48,389 bases of DNA from a virus, in IMG/VR virus record IMGVR_UViG_3300032223_002295, positions 1-48,389 of that record. One strand, given 5' to 3'. The notes under the pieces are model-generated. The model was not told the origin of the DNA and searched no databases. It saw nothing but the letters and a program-made list of their open reading frames with translations. Shown piece after piece: positions 1 to 9,838 of this stretch (position 1 is the first letter of the stretch; the number at the start of each line of letters is the position of its first letter). Both the position numbers and the translations under genes were made by a program.

Positions 1-1
1 T

Positions 2-976
2 CTTGATGATTATAATGCAAAGATTAAAGCTATTCAAGGAAGTTATTATGACACCACAGCGGGTGCAAAGATGTATGCTATGGCAATTCAAAACCAGTCA
101 AAGAAAGCTGGAGATGCAAATGATGTGTTGTCAAAGAGTATTACAACTATGTCCAATATGGGACTTACACTAAGTCAAATTATTGCTCTTGAAAAAGATC
201 CAAATTCTACAAAGATGATTGATAAGCTTGTTGCTGATCAAAAGAAAGGCGACCTTAAAGCAGTTGCAGCAGACATGGCAGCAATTAATAAATCAATTGC
301 TGGTTCTTTAGCAACAACACCTGGAGCAGGTGGAGCAGGTGGCGGAGGCGGTGGAGGAGGAAGTGGTTCAACATCCATATTCTCTGGAACTACAGCACAA
401 AAAGAAATGAAAAAGCTTCTTGAAGCAAGACAAAAAGATGAGAATGTTGTTCTTAAAGGACTTAATGAACAACTTAAAACTTATAAGCAACAAGCAGCAG
501 AAGCAAAGCGTATTCTTGATTATGAAAATCAAAGATTTAGTTTAATGCAAGATCAAAAGACTGCACTTATGAGCGGTAACTATTTAGGTGCTGCAGAATT
601 TAAACAAGCATCTGTAAATCTTGGTGTAGATTTTAATGCAACTACAAAAGAAAATCAAATGCAAGCTACAGTTGATAAAATTCAGTTAAGAGCAGATGAA
701 TTTGCTACTGCACTTGCAGACCTTAATGATGCAATTGCAAATGGAAGCAAAGCAATTGATCCTTCAATTAAAAAGGTTGCAGGATTTTCTAGACTTGCTG
801 CCAACAATGCAGGAACTGGTACAATTACTGTACAGAATAATATTACAATTAGCAGTCTTGAGAATCCTCAACAGATTGCAACAGCAGTTGCAGCACAAGC
901 TCAAAAGGGAACAATGGCGGGTGTTGCAGCAGCTAAAACAACAACTAACGGTAAACCAGTGGCGGTGCATAAATGA
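2..976 (+). CDS. Tape-measure-like tail protein, C-terminal part (5' truncated)
   Basis: The reading frame is open from the first complete codon of the window, so the true start lies upstream; the internal ATG at 71 is not needed. The visible part is alanine-, lysine- and glutamine-rich. It has a glycine-rich linker encoded around 322-372, then a long predicted coiled coil (about 400-750) and a Ser/Thr/Ala-rich tail. In tailed phages a long helical protein immediately before the distal tail and hub genes is usually the tape measure, which sets tail length and is threaded through the tail tube. Only the end is visible, so the assignment rests on composition and gene order. It overlaps the next gene by 4 nt (ATGA). 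Confidence 0.6.
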   Translation, partial: LDDYNAKIKAIQGSYYDTTAGAKMYAMAIQNQSKKAGDANDVLSKSITTMSNMGLTLSQIIALEKDPNSTKMIDKLVADQKKGDLKAVAADMAAINKSIAGSLATTPGAGGAGGGGGGGGSGSTSIFSGTTAQKEMKKLLEARQKDENVVLKGLNEQLKTYKQQAAEAKRILDYENQRFSLMQDQKTALMSGNYLGAAEFKQASVNLGVDFNATTKENQMQATVDKIQLRADEFATALADLNDAIANGSKAIDPSIKKVAGFSRLAANNAGTGTITVQNNITISSLENPQQIATAVAAQAQKGTMAGVAAAKTTTNGKPVAVHK

Positions 977-1491
977 GTTATTCAATTCCTCAAGGAGTTC
1001 AAGTATCATTAGGGCTTGACTCAAACGGACAAACCACAACAGTTCCATCAAACATGGTTTGGTATAAACTTTCAGATCACAATCGCCAACCTATAGGTGT
1101 TACATATAATCTTATTGAATCTACAGATAGAATGGCAAATGGAACTTTAAGAAAGTTTATCGTAGCCCGTAAATTTGTTATTAAGGTAGATTGGAAAGAC
1201 TTTCCAACATTAGATTCAAATCTTGTTGACTATGCAAGCGGTTCATTGGGTGCTGCTTGGCTTAAAGCTTTTTATGAAGGTAATTCGTTTAACCCAATTT
1301 ATGTTAAATTAATGTATGCACTTGATACACCACAAGCAAATTCAATTCCAGTAGCTAACAGTTATGTGGATTCTAAATCAACTACGGGTCAGGTTTACAA
1401 TGCATTTATGACAACATTTTCATATGATGTCACAAAAAGAAGAGCAGGGTACGACTACGTAAATCTTACTATAGAATTTACGGAGATCTAA
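973..1491 (+). CDS. Small tail protein (distal-tail/minor tail type)
   Basis: This 172-aa protein starts in an ATGA overlap with the tape-measure-like gene and ends in a TAATG junction with the 1450-aa hub-like gene, so the three are translationally coupled. It has no signal peptide or membrane segment and looks like a mixed alpha/beta soluble protein. Position between tape measure and hub is where distal tail or tail-completion proteins are found in long-tailed phages. No diagnostic motif is visible; the role is inferred from synteny only. Confidence 0.5.
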   Translation: MSYSIPQGVQVSLGLDSNGQTTTVPSNMVWYKLSDHNRQPIGVTYNLIESTDRMANGTLRKFIVARKFVIKVDWKDFPTLDSNLVDYASGSLGAAWLKAFYEGNSFNPIYVKLMYALDTPQANSIPVANSYVDSKSTTGQVYNAFMTTFSYDVTKRRAGYDYVNLTIEFTEI

Positions 1492-4400
1492 TGCTAACTA
1501 ATGTTGACTCCAGCGTATTTTTAAATTCTAACTCTATTGAACTTCAGCCTATTGTTTCAGCAGAATGGAATCATAATCTTTTTAATACCCCATACATGAC
1601 AGTAGCTGGGACGGGAACTTTAATAACTCCAACCATATCTTCTGGATCATCATCGTCAATTAATCATATAGGAGTAGATTCAACTATTCCAGGTTTTGAT
1701 GTTTATGCATTTTATTTAACTATTGGTCAAAATACAGCAAGTCAAAGTATTTCTTACACAGCAAGTTCATTAAGCTGTGCTGCATATAAAATTGTTACAT
1801 ATGTTAAAACTACAAACCCTACTCCTATTTTAGTTAATTGCTATGCAAAAGGATCATCAACTCAGTACGGATCACAAACAGAAGAAGTTAATTCTTACGG
1901 TTGGACAAAAATTGAAACTTATGTAGGAGGACAAAATTCTTCAGATATTATATCTTCTTTAACTTATACAATTAACGCTAACTCTTTAGATTCAGATATG
2001 ACTCCAACTGCAGTTTATTATACTATCCCAGAAATTTATCAAACAACATTTTTTGATTACCAGTACCATTCAATGTGGCCTACTGAATCAGCATTTACTT
2101 ATTTTAGACCAGGTGAATCGTACGTACCGTCTGGTAATACAAATATCACAATACCTTCTCAATTTAGAAAAGTTAACTCTACTTTAATTAGTAATGAACC
2201 AACTACTTATACACCAGTTAGTTCAATTATTCAAAATCCTAATTTTACAATTACTGCACCCCCAGTTGCTTTATTAAAAAATGCTTTGCCAAGTGAAATG
2301 TCTACATATAAATATTTTGTTTCTGATAATACAACTAGACAAATTGCTGCAATGTATAGTCAAAATATTAATACTAATAAAATTGTAATTAAATTTAATA
2401 CATTAATTACGGTCCCAACTTTTAATTTATATATTGATGGATCAATAATTACCGTAGACGGTAGCACGTCAATTACACCGCCAACAAATGCTGACGGGGT
2501 GTGTACAGGAGTAGTTACTTTATATTGGACAGGCACAGCTTGGACTACAACACGCTGGTCTACAATGCCACATTTTGATTCAACTGGTGTTCTTACAAAC
2601 TATACATCATTTAAAAAAATATCTATTACCCAAATATCTCAAACAATTAATTCAAGCTTTTCTTCTTATTCAAACTCAAGTTTTACATCTGATTCAACAA
2701 GAATGCAACTTGTTGAGCTATCTCCTAGATTAGAAATTGATTTAACTGATTTTGTAAAAGATGTTAATATTAATAAATCATTAGATAGTAAAAATAACTT
2801 TGTACCAATTTCTTCTATAAATGCAGATGATGCAACAATTAATTTATCAGCAATTCCAATTTCACTTAACAATGGTTTTGTTCCTATTTTTTCTAGCCAA
2901 AGCAATCTTTCAACAAATGTGCTTTCTAATATGTTAAGAAAAAATATTAAGCTTTATGTTAATTGGAAATTAAAATCATATGTTGATCCAACAGGTTTTC
3001 ATTTAACTAGCACTATAATCCCAGCGGGAATATTTTATTCAGATTCATGGGACGAAACAGATATTAAAGATGTTAAAATTGTTGCTTACGATATTACAAG
3101 ATACCTTCAAACAACAGCAGTATCTGATTATGTTGGAAGTTTAAAACCAGTATTTGATGTTATAACAAATATGCTTGACTTGTCTGGGTTTACGGATTAC
3201 GATGTAGATTCTTTATATCAAGTCTGTACAGACAAAGCAACGCCATTAGACCTTGCTTACTTTTATACTAATGGACGGGACACAACAATTGTTGATACCC
3301 TAGCAGAGATATTTTTAGCATATCAAATAGGAGCCTACATAGACGAGTACGGCATTATGAAGTTTAAAAGCTTGTCTCAAATATTAAACAATCAAAGTTC
3401 AACAATGACCATATCTGAATCCAGCATTCATCAAGGTGGATATACTGTTGTAAACAAGGCTAAGCCTGGCAAGATATCTTTAAGATATCAATCTCCAAAG
3501 ATTAAACAAAGTGCAGCATTACAAAATGCTTCAGATCCAGCCATCAAAAATTCACCATCATTTATTTATACCACGTCAAACGACATTATGTGGTCTCAAG
3601 AAACTACAGATTCTGTAGGATTTAATTACCTATATTCAAACATGGCAGAAACGGATAGCTCATTTTCAATTAATCAAAATGATTTTCTTGATTTATTTCA
3701 TACATTTACACTTAATAGCAATGGGTATGCAGTTATTGAAAATGAATTAGTTTCTTTTGTTTATAAAGAATACACTTTATCTAATTCAACAAATTCTGTT
3801 ACAGTATCTGTAAAAAATGATTTAGAGCTTTCTTCAGAAATAAATAAATTTACAAAAAAGTATGCAACAGGATTGGTTACAAATTGGGCTACAGTAACTA
3901 GTGCAGTTGGAAATGGAACCAGCATTACTTTTACAGCAAGCAATAATTTTGTAGCAGGCCAAAAAGTTTCAGTATCTGGTACAAATCCATCAACATATAC
4001 TGGAATAGGAAAAATTACTTCTGCTAATGCAAATTCATTTACAGTAAAAGGAACCACAACAGCAGCATACGTAAGCGGTGGAGAAGCAGTAGTATCTGCA
4101 GATTATGATGTAGTAGTAACCCCAACTGGAAGAATCACCAATGTTCAAAGAGGTCAATTTGGAACAGTACCCTCTTCACATGCATTAATTACTTCATTAG
4201 GAAGTAAAGGTTTACTTGAAGCATCAATTAATTCTAGCAATGTTATGAGTACTGGTGGTTCTAGAACAACAATAAAAAACAATACAGATTTTTATTCAAA
4301 GTTACCAAGTGTTAAAAAGATTTCAGTAACCGCACCGCCTGCAACAAAATGTTTAGTTTATCCTTCAACAACAGATCTAGGATATAAAACTTATTCTGTT

Positions 4401-5843
4401 AAATTTGATTTTGATACTGGCATTGGCCAACAGATGGGAACAGCAGGCCTTTTCTTTAATAACAATGGATCAACTACAGAAGGTAGTTATTTTGTAGAGC
4501 TGTTATTTTATAATCAAATAAACAATACTGGAGCAGGCCCATTTTATACTGTTTATAACCCACCAAAATATCAATGGTTAGTTTCTGTTTCAAAAATGAC
4601 AGGTGGAACATTATCTCAAATAGCTTGGGCAGATGTTACGGGTACTATTAATTCAATACAAAAGAATTTTGAAAAAGTATTTGTAAAAGGTACAAACACA
4701 TATAATGCAGTATCAGATAACGTATATCATTTAAGAGCAACGCACTGGACTTCAGATGGTACAGCTGCAACAAATTCATTGGGCGAAGATTCAGGAGAAC
4801 TACTTAAAGTTTTCTTAAACAATATTCAAATAACTGGATGGAATGTTCCTGGCGGTTCAACAAATTCATATTTTGGAAGTAGCACTTGGACATCTTTAAG
4901 TAAAAATGCTGTCACTAGTGTTAAAAAGAGTATTAAGTTAAGTAGTTCAGCTATAAATACAACAGGCACATATTTTGGGTATTGCACATCAACATACCCA
5001 TTTGGATTAGTAGGCTATCACACAGTGTCTGGCTCAACCAGTTCATCAACAATGATTTCAAGCGTAAGAGAAATTTATGCTTGTGAAAAGCCTTTAATCG
5101 AACGTAGTGTAAATTATTGGTATCAAGATAGAGAATTTTTAAATGGATTAGTACAAAAACAAAATATTTTTGGAAAATATAAAAACTTTATTATTCAAAC
5201 AAACCCTGAAATTGTTGGATTAAATGTTTATGATGTTCAATATACAAACCCAGCAGCGGTCACTGTTGATTCATATTGGGGCGGGTACCTTATGCAGTAC
5301 TACCCTGGTCCAGAAGTATCTGATCAAGGATTTAAACAAGCACAGATCATTGATGAATATGGACTAGCATTTTCTACACCATTAAATACTGGGTTTAGAG
5401 CAAAGATGGCAGTAACTAATAATTCAAATCAAATGGTTTATTTATCTCGTAAACCAGATTCTAACGTTCAAGTAGACTCTAGATTTACCCTTTGGACACA
5501 TGAAATTATTGGACCGTCAGATCCTCAAATTTTAGAAAAAATTACAGATAGATCTAATATAACTGAAGTTGCACAAGTAGATTCTATTTGGATTCAATCC
5601 CCCGAAGCAGCAGGCAAGCTTTTATCTGTTATCCAAAAAGGTTTTGAAGGTTTTTCAAAAGATACAACAATTCAAATTTTTGGTAATCCTTTGATACAGG
5701 TGGGAGATGTTATTACAGTTAATTATTCTTTATCAAAGATTAATCAACAAAAGTATGCAGTTCACTCAGTTACCCATGCTTTTAATCAAGGCTTAAAGAC
5801 TACATTAGTCCTTAATCAAGTTGACAAGGGAGTAACTTACTAA
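1491..5843 (+). CDS. Large tail hub / minor tail protein
   Basis: This 1450-aa protein is rich in Ser, Thr and Asn. The middle (about residues 540-640) resembles the hub-like part of phage minor tail proteins. A later section (about 980-1120) looks like a LamG/concanavalin-type beta sandwich. The last about 90 residues contain the pattern 'QVGDVITVNY' followed by a beta-rich end, as in the C-termini of Siphoviridae-type tail hub proteins, which join the tail tip to fibres. The start codon overlaps the upstream stop (TAATG), and the gene ends just before a promoter-like element. The family call is by general resemblance; which parts form the hub ring cannot be told by eye. Confidence 0.6.
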   Translation: MLTNVDSSVFLNSNSIELQPIVSAEWNHNLFNTPYMTVAGTGTLITPTISSGSSSSINHIGVDSTIPGFDVYAFYLTIGQNTASQSISYTASSLSCAAYKIVTYVKTTNPTPILVNCYAKGSSTQYGSQTEEVNSYGWTKIETYVGGQNSSDIISSLTYTINANSLDSDMTPTAVYYTIPEIYQTTFFDYQYHSMWPTESAFTYFRPGESYVPSGNTNITIPSQFRKVNSTLISNEPTTYTPVSSIIQNPNFTITAPPVALLKNALPSEMSTYKYFVSDNTTRQIAAMYSQNINTNKIVIKFNTLITVPTFNLYIDGSIITVDGSTSITPPTNADGVCTGVVTLYWTGTAWTTTRWSTMPHFDSTGVLTNYTSFKKISITQISQTINSSFSSYSNSSFTSDSTRMQLVELSPRLEIDLTDFVKDVNINKSLDSKNNFVPISSINADDATINLSAIPISLNNGFVPIFSSQSNLSTNVLSNMLRKNIKLYVNWKLKSYVDPTGFHLTSTIIPAGIFYSDSWDETDIKDVKIVAYDITRYLQTTAVSDYVGSLKPVFDVITNMLDLSGFTDYDVDSLYQVCTDKATPLDLAYFYTNGRDTTIVDTLAEIFLAYQIGAYIDEYGIMKFKSLSQILNNQSSTMTISESSIHQGGYTVVNKAKPGKISLRYQSPKIKQSAALQNASDPAIKNSPSFIYTTSNDIMWSQETTDSVGFNYLYSNMAETDSSFSINQNDFLDLFHTFTLNSNGYAVIENELVSFVYKEYTLSNSTNSVTVSVKNDLELSSEINKFTKKYATGLVTNWATVTSAVGNGTSITFTASNNFVAGQKVSVSGTNPSTYTGIGKITSANANSFTVKGTTTAAYVSGGEAVVSADYDVVVTPTGRITNVQRGQFGTVPSSHALITSLGSKGLLEASINSSNVMSTGGSRTTIKNNTDFYSKLPSVKKISVTAPPATKCLVYPSTTDLGYKTYSVKFDFDTGIGQQMGTAGLFFNNNGSTTEGSYFVELLFYNQINNTGAGPFYTVYNPPKYQWLVSVSKMTGGTLSQIAWADVTGTINSIQKNFEKVFVKGTNTYNAVSDNVYHLRATHWTSDGTAATNSLGEDSGELLKVFLNNIQITGWNVPGGSTNSYFGSSTWTSLSKNAVTSVKKSIKLSSSAINTTGTYFGYCTSTYPFGLVGYHTVSGSTSSSTMISSVREIYACEKPLIERSVNYWYQDREFLNGLVQKQNIFGKYKNFIIQTNPEIVGLNVYDVQYTNPAAVTVDSYWGGYLMQYYPGPEVSDQGFKQAQIIDEYGLAFSTPLNTGFRAKMAVTNNSNQMVYLSRKPDSNVQVDSRFTLWTHEIIGPSDPQILEKITDRSNITEVAQVDSIWIQSPEAAGKLLSVIQKGFEGFSKDTTIQIFGNPLIQVGDVITVNYSLSKINQQKYAVHSVTHAFNQGLKTTLVLNQVDKGVTY

Positions 5844-5856
5844 AATGACCCAAAAA

Positions 5857-5865
5857 TGGTATAAT
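5857..5865 (+). promoter_or_regulatory. Extended -10 promoter (TGGTATAAT)
   Basis: A perfect TATAAT preceded by TGN lies 14 nt after the hub gene stop and 28 nt before the next start. No good -35 hexamer sits 17-18 nt upstream, as expected for an extended -10 promoter. It would start a transcript near 5872 for the receptor-binding and fibre genes downstream. The same TGN-TATAAT motif occurs before several other transcription units in this window. Confidence 0.6.
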
Positions 5866-5893
5866 TTATACATAAATAAGAAAAGGTGGATAA

Positions 5894-6409
5894 ATGTCCT
5901 ATATTAAAATATCAGATCCAAATATCATAGATATTGCAGCATGGCACCAGGTAATCAATGTTGTCAATCAACATAGCGACAGCCTTGCATCAATTACCAA
6001 CAATTTTGGTATTTCCAGCACAGTAGACTGGAATACAAACCTTGGATTCTCACACCAGTTTGACTCTGGCACTCAAGCAATTATTTTTGGTAGAGCGGGT
6101 GGGCAAGGTGTATTTACCCCAGATAATGCTACAACACCAACAGTTTATTATAATCAAGTTACATTTGCAGACACAAACACAGGAGTAAATTCTTTTGCTG
6201 CCACACCAGTTGTTACCGCAACAGTATTTACGGGAAATCCTAGCGGTGGTGCTCAAGTAGGTACAACCTTAGATGATTTAGTATTACAGGTTTATAATGT
6301 AACCCCTACAAGTTTTTATTATAGACTATTTAGAACTGGAACAAATAAAGCAATTGGTTCCACTCTTTATGTTTATGTAAATTGGATGGCAATAGGTCCA
6401 AGACAGTAG
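5894..6409 (+). CDS. Small tail-tip protein with H-type-lectin-like C-terminus
   Basis: This 171-aa protein follows its own extended -10 promoter and an AAGGTGG ribosome site. The second half is beta-rich and ends with 'VNWMAIG'. That pattern resembles the end of H-type lectin domains found in phage receptor-binding proteins, preceded by alternating Phe-x-x-x-Pro-x-Val strands. Sitting between the hub and the giant fibre proteins, it could be a receptor-binding or fibre-tip protein. The lectin resemblance is by eye and moderate; a generic minor tail protein is the alternative. Confidence 0.45.
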   Translation: MSYIKISDPNIIDIAAWHQVINVVNQHSDSLASITNNFGISSTVDWNTNLGFSHQFDSGTQAIIFGRAGGQGVFTPDNATTPTVYYNQVTFADTNTGVNSFAATPVVTATVFTGNPSGGAQVGTTLDDLVLQVYNVTPTSFYYRLFRTGTNKAIGSTLYVYVNWMAIGPRQ

Positions 6410-6418
6410 GGAGGTGCA

Positions 6419-9400
6419 ATGAAAGCTACACCAGAAGGTAGTAACAAAGCAAGTAAAAAGCCTACGCTTTTTATTGATGTTAATGACCCACGTTTAAAAA
6501 GAACTAATGCAGGTATTACTTATGCAAGAAGTAATGCTGAAATTAATCCTGTAAACTTATCTGCGGTTTCTTTATCTGCTTTAAGTTCTGCAACTCTTGC
6601 AGGAAATAATTTAAATGCTTTAAATCAAATTACAGGAACAGATAGCTCACTTGGTGTAATTGCAACTAACAACGGTCAATTTACACAAGCAAATGCACCA
6701 TTGCAAGTAACAGGTCTTACAGCTTCTTATGTTGGTGATACAATCGTTGTTAATTTTACCTTTGATTTATCAGATACTTTAAATGCTTCTTTTACACATA
6801 TACTTTTTAAAGTTTATAGTTCAGTAACAAATACATATCTTTCTCTTGTTAGCTCATTTTCTAAAGATCTTTTAAGCACATCTGGCTCTTCTCAAACAGT
6901 AAAGCTAACTCCATATTTTCTTAGCGAAACAGGTGTGGGTAATACAACGGTATTTACAAAAGTAGAGCTTGCAACATTTGCATCTATATATACAAATGGC
7001 TATGTAGAATCAAACACATTTGCTTATACCTGTGATCTTCCAGTCCCAGTCATAACTGCATCACACTCTACAGGTTCTTATTCTGTTTCAATAACAAATC
7101 TTGCAACACTTCAAACTTATGCTGATTTTGGAGATGTAATTGTTCAAGAATATATTACTAATAATAATTTAACTCAAGTACAAGCAGCAGACACAGCAGG
7201 AACTTCTACTTGGAATCAAATAGCACCTGCTACAAAAACAACACCATTAAATATTCTTGCTTTAGACGGCGCACATAGATGGATTAGAGCTTATTCTGAA
7301 TCTACATCAGGAGGAAGATCAGTTGCTTCAACTTATGTTGATACTACGCCAGACGCTGTTAATCCTACAAACTTAACTCCTCCAGATAATTTTACATCAG
7401 CTACAGCAACTTGGTCAGGTAAAGATATTGTTATTACTTGGGTAATGCCAGCTTCAAATGCGGGTAATACTTTAAGAGTAAAACTTGTACCAGTACAAAA
7501 TGGAAGTATTAGTGCGGGACTATATGGATATTTTTATATACCTATATCCAGTGGACAAACATCAGGAACTATTACAAATGCACAAATTGTAGGAATTTTT
7601 GGAAAGAACTACTCTTCTTTTCAAGCACATATTGATGCCATATCTAACGTAGGATCAGCTAGTACAACAGTTATAGATATATCAACTTTTACAAGAACTA
7701 ATCCATTAGCAGGTGTAACACCAACTGCAACAGTTTCAAACGTTATTGATGGTTTTTCTGTTCAATTTGACCTTTCAAAATATGAAGCAGATTATGCAGA
7801 AGTTTACGAATATTTTGTTGACCCATCAATGATGATTTCAATGATGACAGATCTTCACGATTATATGGACGCAGAGTGGTCGTCTGGTGGAGCAAATGGA
7901 GCTACAACAATTGTTTTAAAAAATTGGACAGGAGAAGATGGACAAACAATTGATCCAACATATTGTGAAGGTCAATTAATTACTGGTACAAATATACAGC
8001 CAAATACATATGTTACGGCAATTAATGGTTTGGGGCCAACATATACAGTAACATTAAGCAAACCATTGACTGGACAAGCTTCTGGGTTTTATCATATGCA
8101 AGCATTGGTGTATTCTGGAACAACTGCTGCAAATATTTTTTCTAACATATATCAAACACAATATATTGTTGTTGTTTATTATGATAATTTTGACAACAAC
8201 TCTATGCCATCAAATACTTACTTAGCTTTTCCAATAAATCCGTCTCAGTCTGTTATTGCAAATGCAGTACAAGTTGGATCGCCAAATGGTGCAATATGGG
8301 TAGGTAATGGTTCAGGTGCAACAAAAACAACAGGTGCAAGAGTAGTACTTGGTTCATCATTAGACGGGTCTTATTCTGGAATATTTGCTTTTGATGCAGG
8401 TTCTACATCTTCAACGGCACCAACTACTTCTATTATTTCAAATGATAATAATGGGCATTCTTATACGTTTGAAACTCAAAACGCAAAAATTGCTAATTGG
8501 ATTATTGGAACAGATAGAATACAAAATACATTAGGTACATCATCAAATTATGTTGGTATGGCAGCTAGCGGTAATTATTCATTTTGGGCAGGCTCAACAA
8601 CAAACGGTGGAGATTCACTTGCTAAATTTTCAGTAACACCTCAAGGTGCTGTTATAGCAAGAAGCATTAGTATTTATGGTAACGGCACAGATAATACAAC
8701 ATTAACTATTGGCGGTTCAACATATAGTAATTCTCCATTTGCAGTAGATGCTCAGGGAAATATGAAAGCAACATCTGCAACAATATCTGGAGATATTACG
8801 GCTGTGTCTGGAAACTTCACGGGCAATGTAAATCTTGTTGGAACAAATGGTATTTTAGGAGCCTATTCTTCAGGGGCAACACAAACCTCTGGTTCAAGAG
8901 TTATGTTTAGGTCAACTGGTATATATGCATATGATGGTTCAAACGCTGCTCCAACAACAGCAATTTTTTCTACACCTTTAGCAGGGGCATATACATTTCA
9001 AACTTGGCAAGCATTACTTGGAAAAGATGCAGCACATGGCTGGGTAATTACTGGAAATGATAATGCAACAACAATTTCTTCTAATAAAATAACATTAAGT
9101 TCTAACACAGAAACGATTACTGTTCTTGCAGCAGACTCAAATCAAAATGGTGTAGTAATTAGTGGTGCAAGTGGCACTGGATCTGGCTATGCAATAACAA
9201 GTGGAACATTAAATCCAAGCACAGCAAACTTTACAGTTACCCACGGTGGTGTATTAACAGCAGTAGGAGCAACAATTACTGGTGTTTTAAAATCTAGAAC
9301 AAGTTCTACAGGGGTTAATGTAAGTAGTACTTCTCAATCAACAGACGGTGTGCCAGGTTATTATTTTGATAGTTCGGGTTCTTTTATTATGGGAAGTTTT

Positions 9401-9838
9401 GATAGTTATATACAATATCAAGGTACAGGTTCAATTAATATAATTGGTTCAAAAACTAGTTATACTTATCTTGATACAGTTTATAGTGGTTATTCAGGAG
9501 ACGGTGCAGGTATTAGAGCAAACACATATGGAGCAGGTTCTAAAATTATTTTAAATCCTACAAACCGTGGACTTAATATATTTGGAATGCCTATTCAGGG
9601 AAACACAAATTCTTCTGGTTATTATCATACATATGCAAATGAAAACAATCCTGGGTCTTTTGGTTTGGGTGCATTGGGAAGACAAAGAATGCTGGTTGAA
9701 GATCCTTATGATGGAATGGTAAGACTAGGCATGGGAATTTATTATCAAGATTCTTCAAGTGGCGGAGTATCTGGTACACATACATCTGCCCCAACATACA
9801 CGTCAGGTTATGTTGGAGATTTATGGGTGGTGTTTTAA
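6419..9838 (+). CDS. Giant tail fibre/adhesin protein (1139 aa)
   Basis: A strong GGGAGGTG ribosome site precedes the ATG. The first about 100 residues are a Lys-rich attachment-like region. They are followed by Fn3-like beta domains (about 100-210 and 310-420), then a long section with two related copies of a block containing 'APTT' and a Trp-Ile/Val-Ile-x-G motif (about 620-700 and 810-880). The C-terminal 250 residues are Gly/Ser/Tyr-rich, like fibre tips. No catalytic motif is visible. Phage tail fibres and baseplate wedge proteins of this kind bind host surface glycans. The stop codon is directly followed by the TTG start of the next giant gene. Confidence 0.6.
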   Translation: MKATPEGSNKASKKPTLFIDVNDPRLKRTNAGITYARSNAEINPVNLSAVSLSALSSATLAGNNLNALNQITGTDSSLGVIATNNGQFTQANAPLQVTGLTASYVGDTIVVNFTFDLSDTLNASFTHILFKVYSSVTNTYLSLVSSFSKDLLSTSGSSQTVKLTPYFLSETGVGNTTVFTKVELATFASIYTNGYVESNTFAYTCDLPVPVITASHSTGSYSVSITNLATLQTYADFGDVIVQEYITNNNLTQVQAADTAGTSTWNQIAPATKTTPLNILALDGAHRWIRAYSESTSGGRSVASTYVDTTPDAVNPTNLTPPDNFTSATATWSGKDIVITWVMPASNAGNTLRVKLVPVQNGSISAGLYGYFYIPISSGQTSGTITNAQIVGIFGKNYSSFQAHIDAISNVGSASTTVIDISTFTRTNPLAGVTPTATVSNVIDGFSVQFDLSKYEADYAEVYEYFVDPSMMISMMTDLHDYMDAEWSSGGANGATTIVLKNWTGEDGQTIDPTYCEGQLITGTNIQPNTYVTAINGLGPTYTVTLSKPLTGQASGFYHMQALVYSGTTAANIFSNIYQTQYIVVVYYDNFDNNSMPSNTYLAFPINPSQSVIANAVQVGSPNGAIWVGNGSGATKTTGARVVLGSSLDGSYSGIFAFDAGSTSSTAPTTSIISNDNNGHSYTFETQNAKIANWIIGTDRIQNTLGTSSNYVGMAASGNYSFWAGSTTNGGDSLAKFSVTPQGAVIARSISIYGNGTDNTTLTIGGSTYSNSPFAVDAQGNMKATSATISGDITAVSGNFTGNVNLVGTNGILGAYSSGATQTSGSRVMFRSTGIYAYDGSNAAPTTAIFSTPLAGAYTFQTWQALLGKDAAHGWVITGNDNATTISSNKITLSSNTETITVLAADSNQNGVVISGASGTGSGYAITSGTLNPSTANFTVTHGGVLTAVGATITGVLKSRTSSTGVNVSSTSQSTDGVPGYYFDSSGSFIMGSFDSYIQYQGTGSINIIGSKTSYTYLDTVYSGYSGDGAGIRANTYGAGSKIILNPTNRGLNIFGMPIQGNTNSSGYYHTYANENNPGSFGLGALGRQRMLVEDPYDGMVRLGMGIYYQDSSSGGVSGTHTSAPTYTSGYVGDLWVVF

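Noticed and set aside
764-1051. Open frame on the minus strand over the tape-measure end
   Set aside because: It mirrors the + strand gene's biased codons, with no ribosome site and no credible protein; the same applies to all other minus-strand frames of 60-100 codons.
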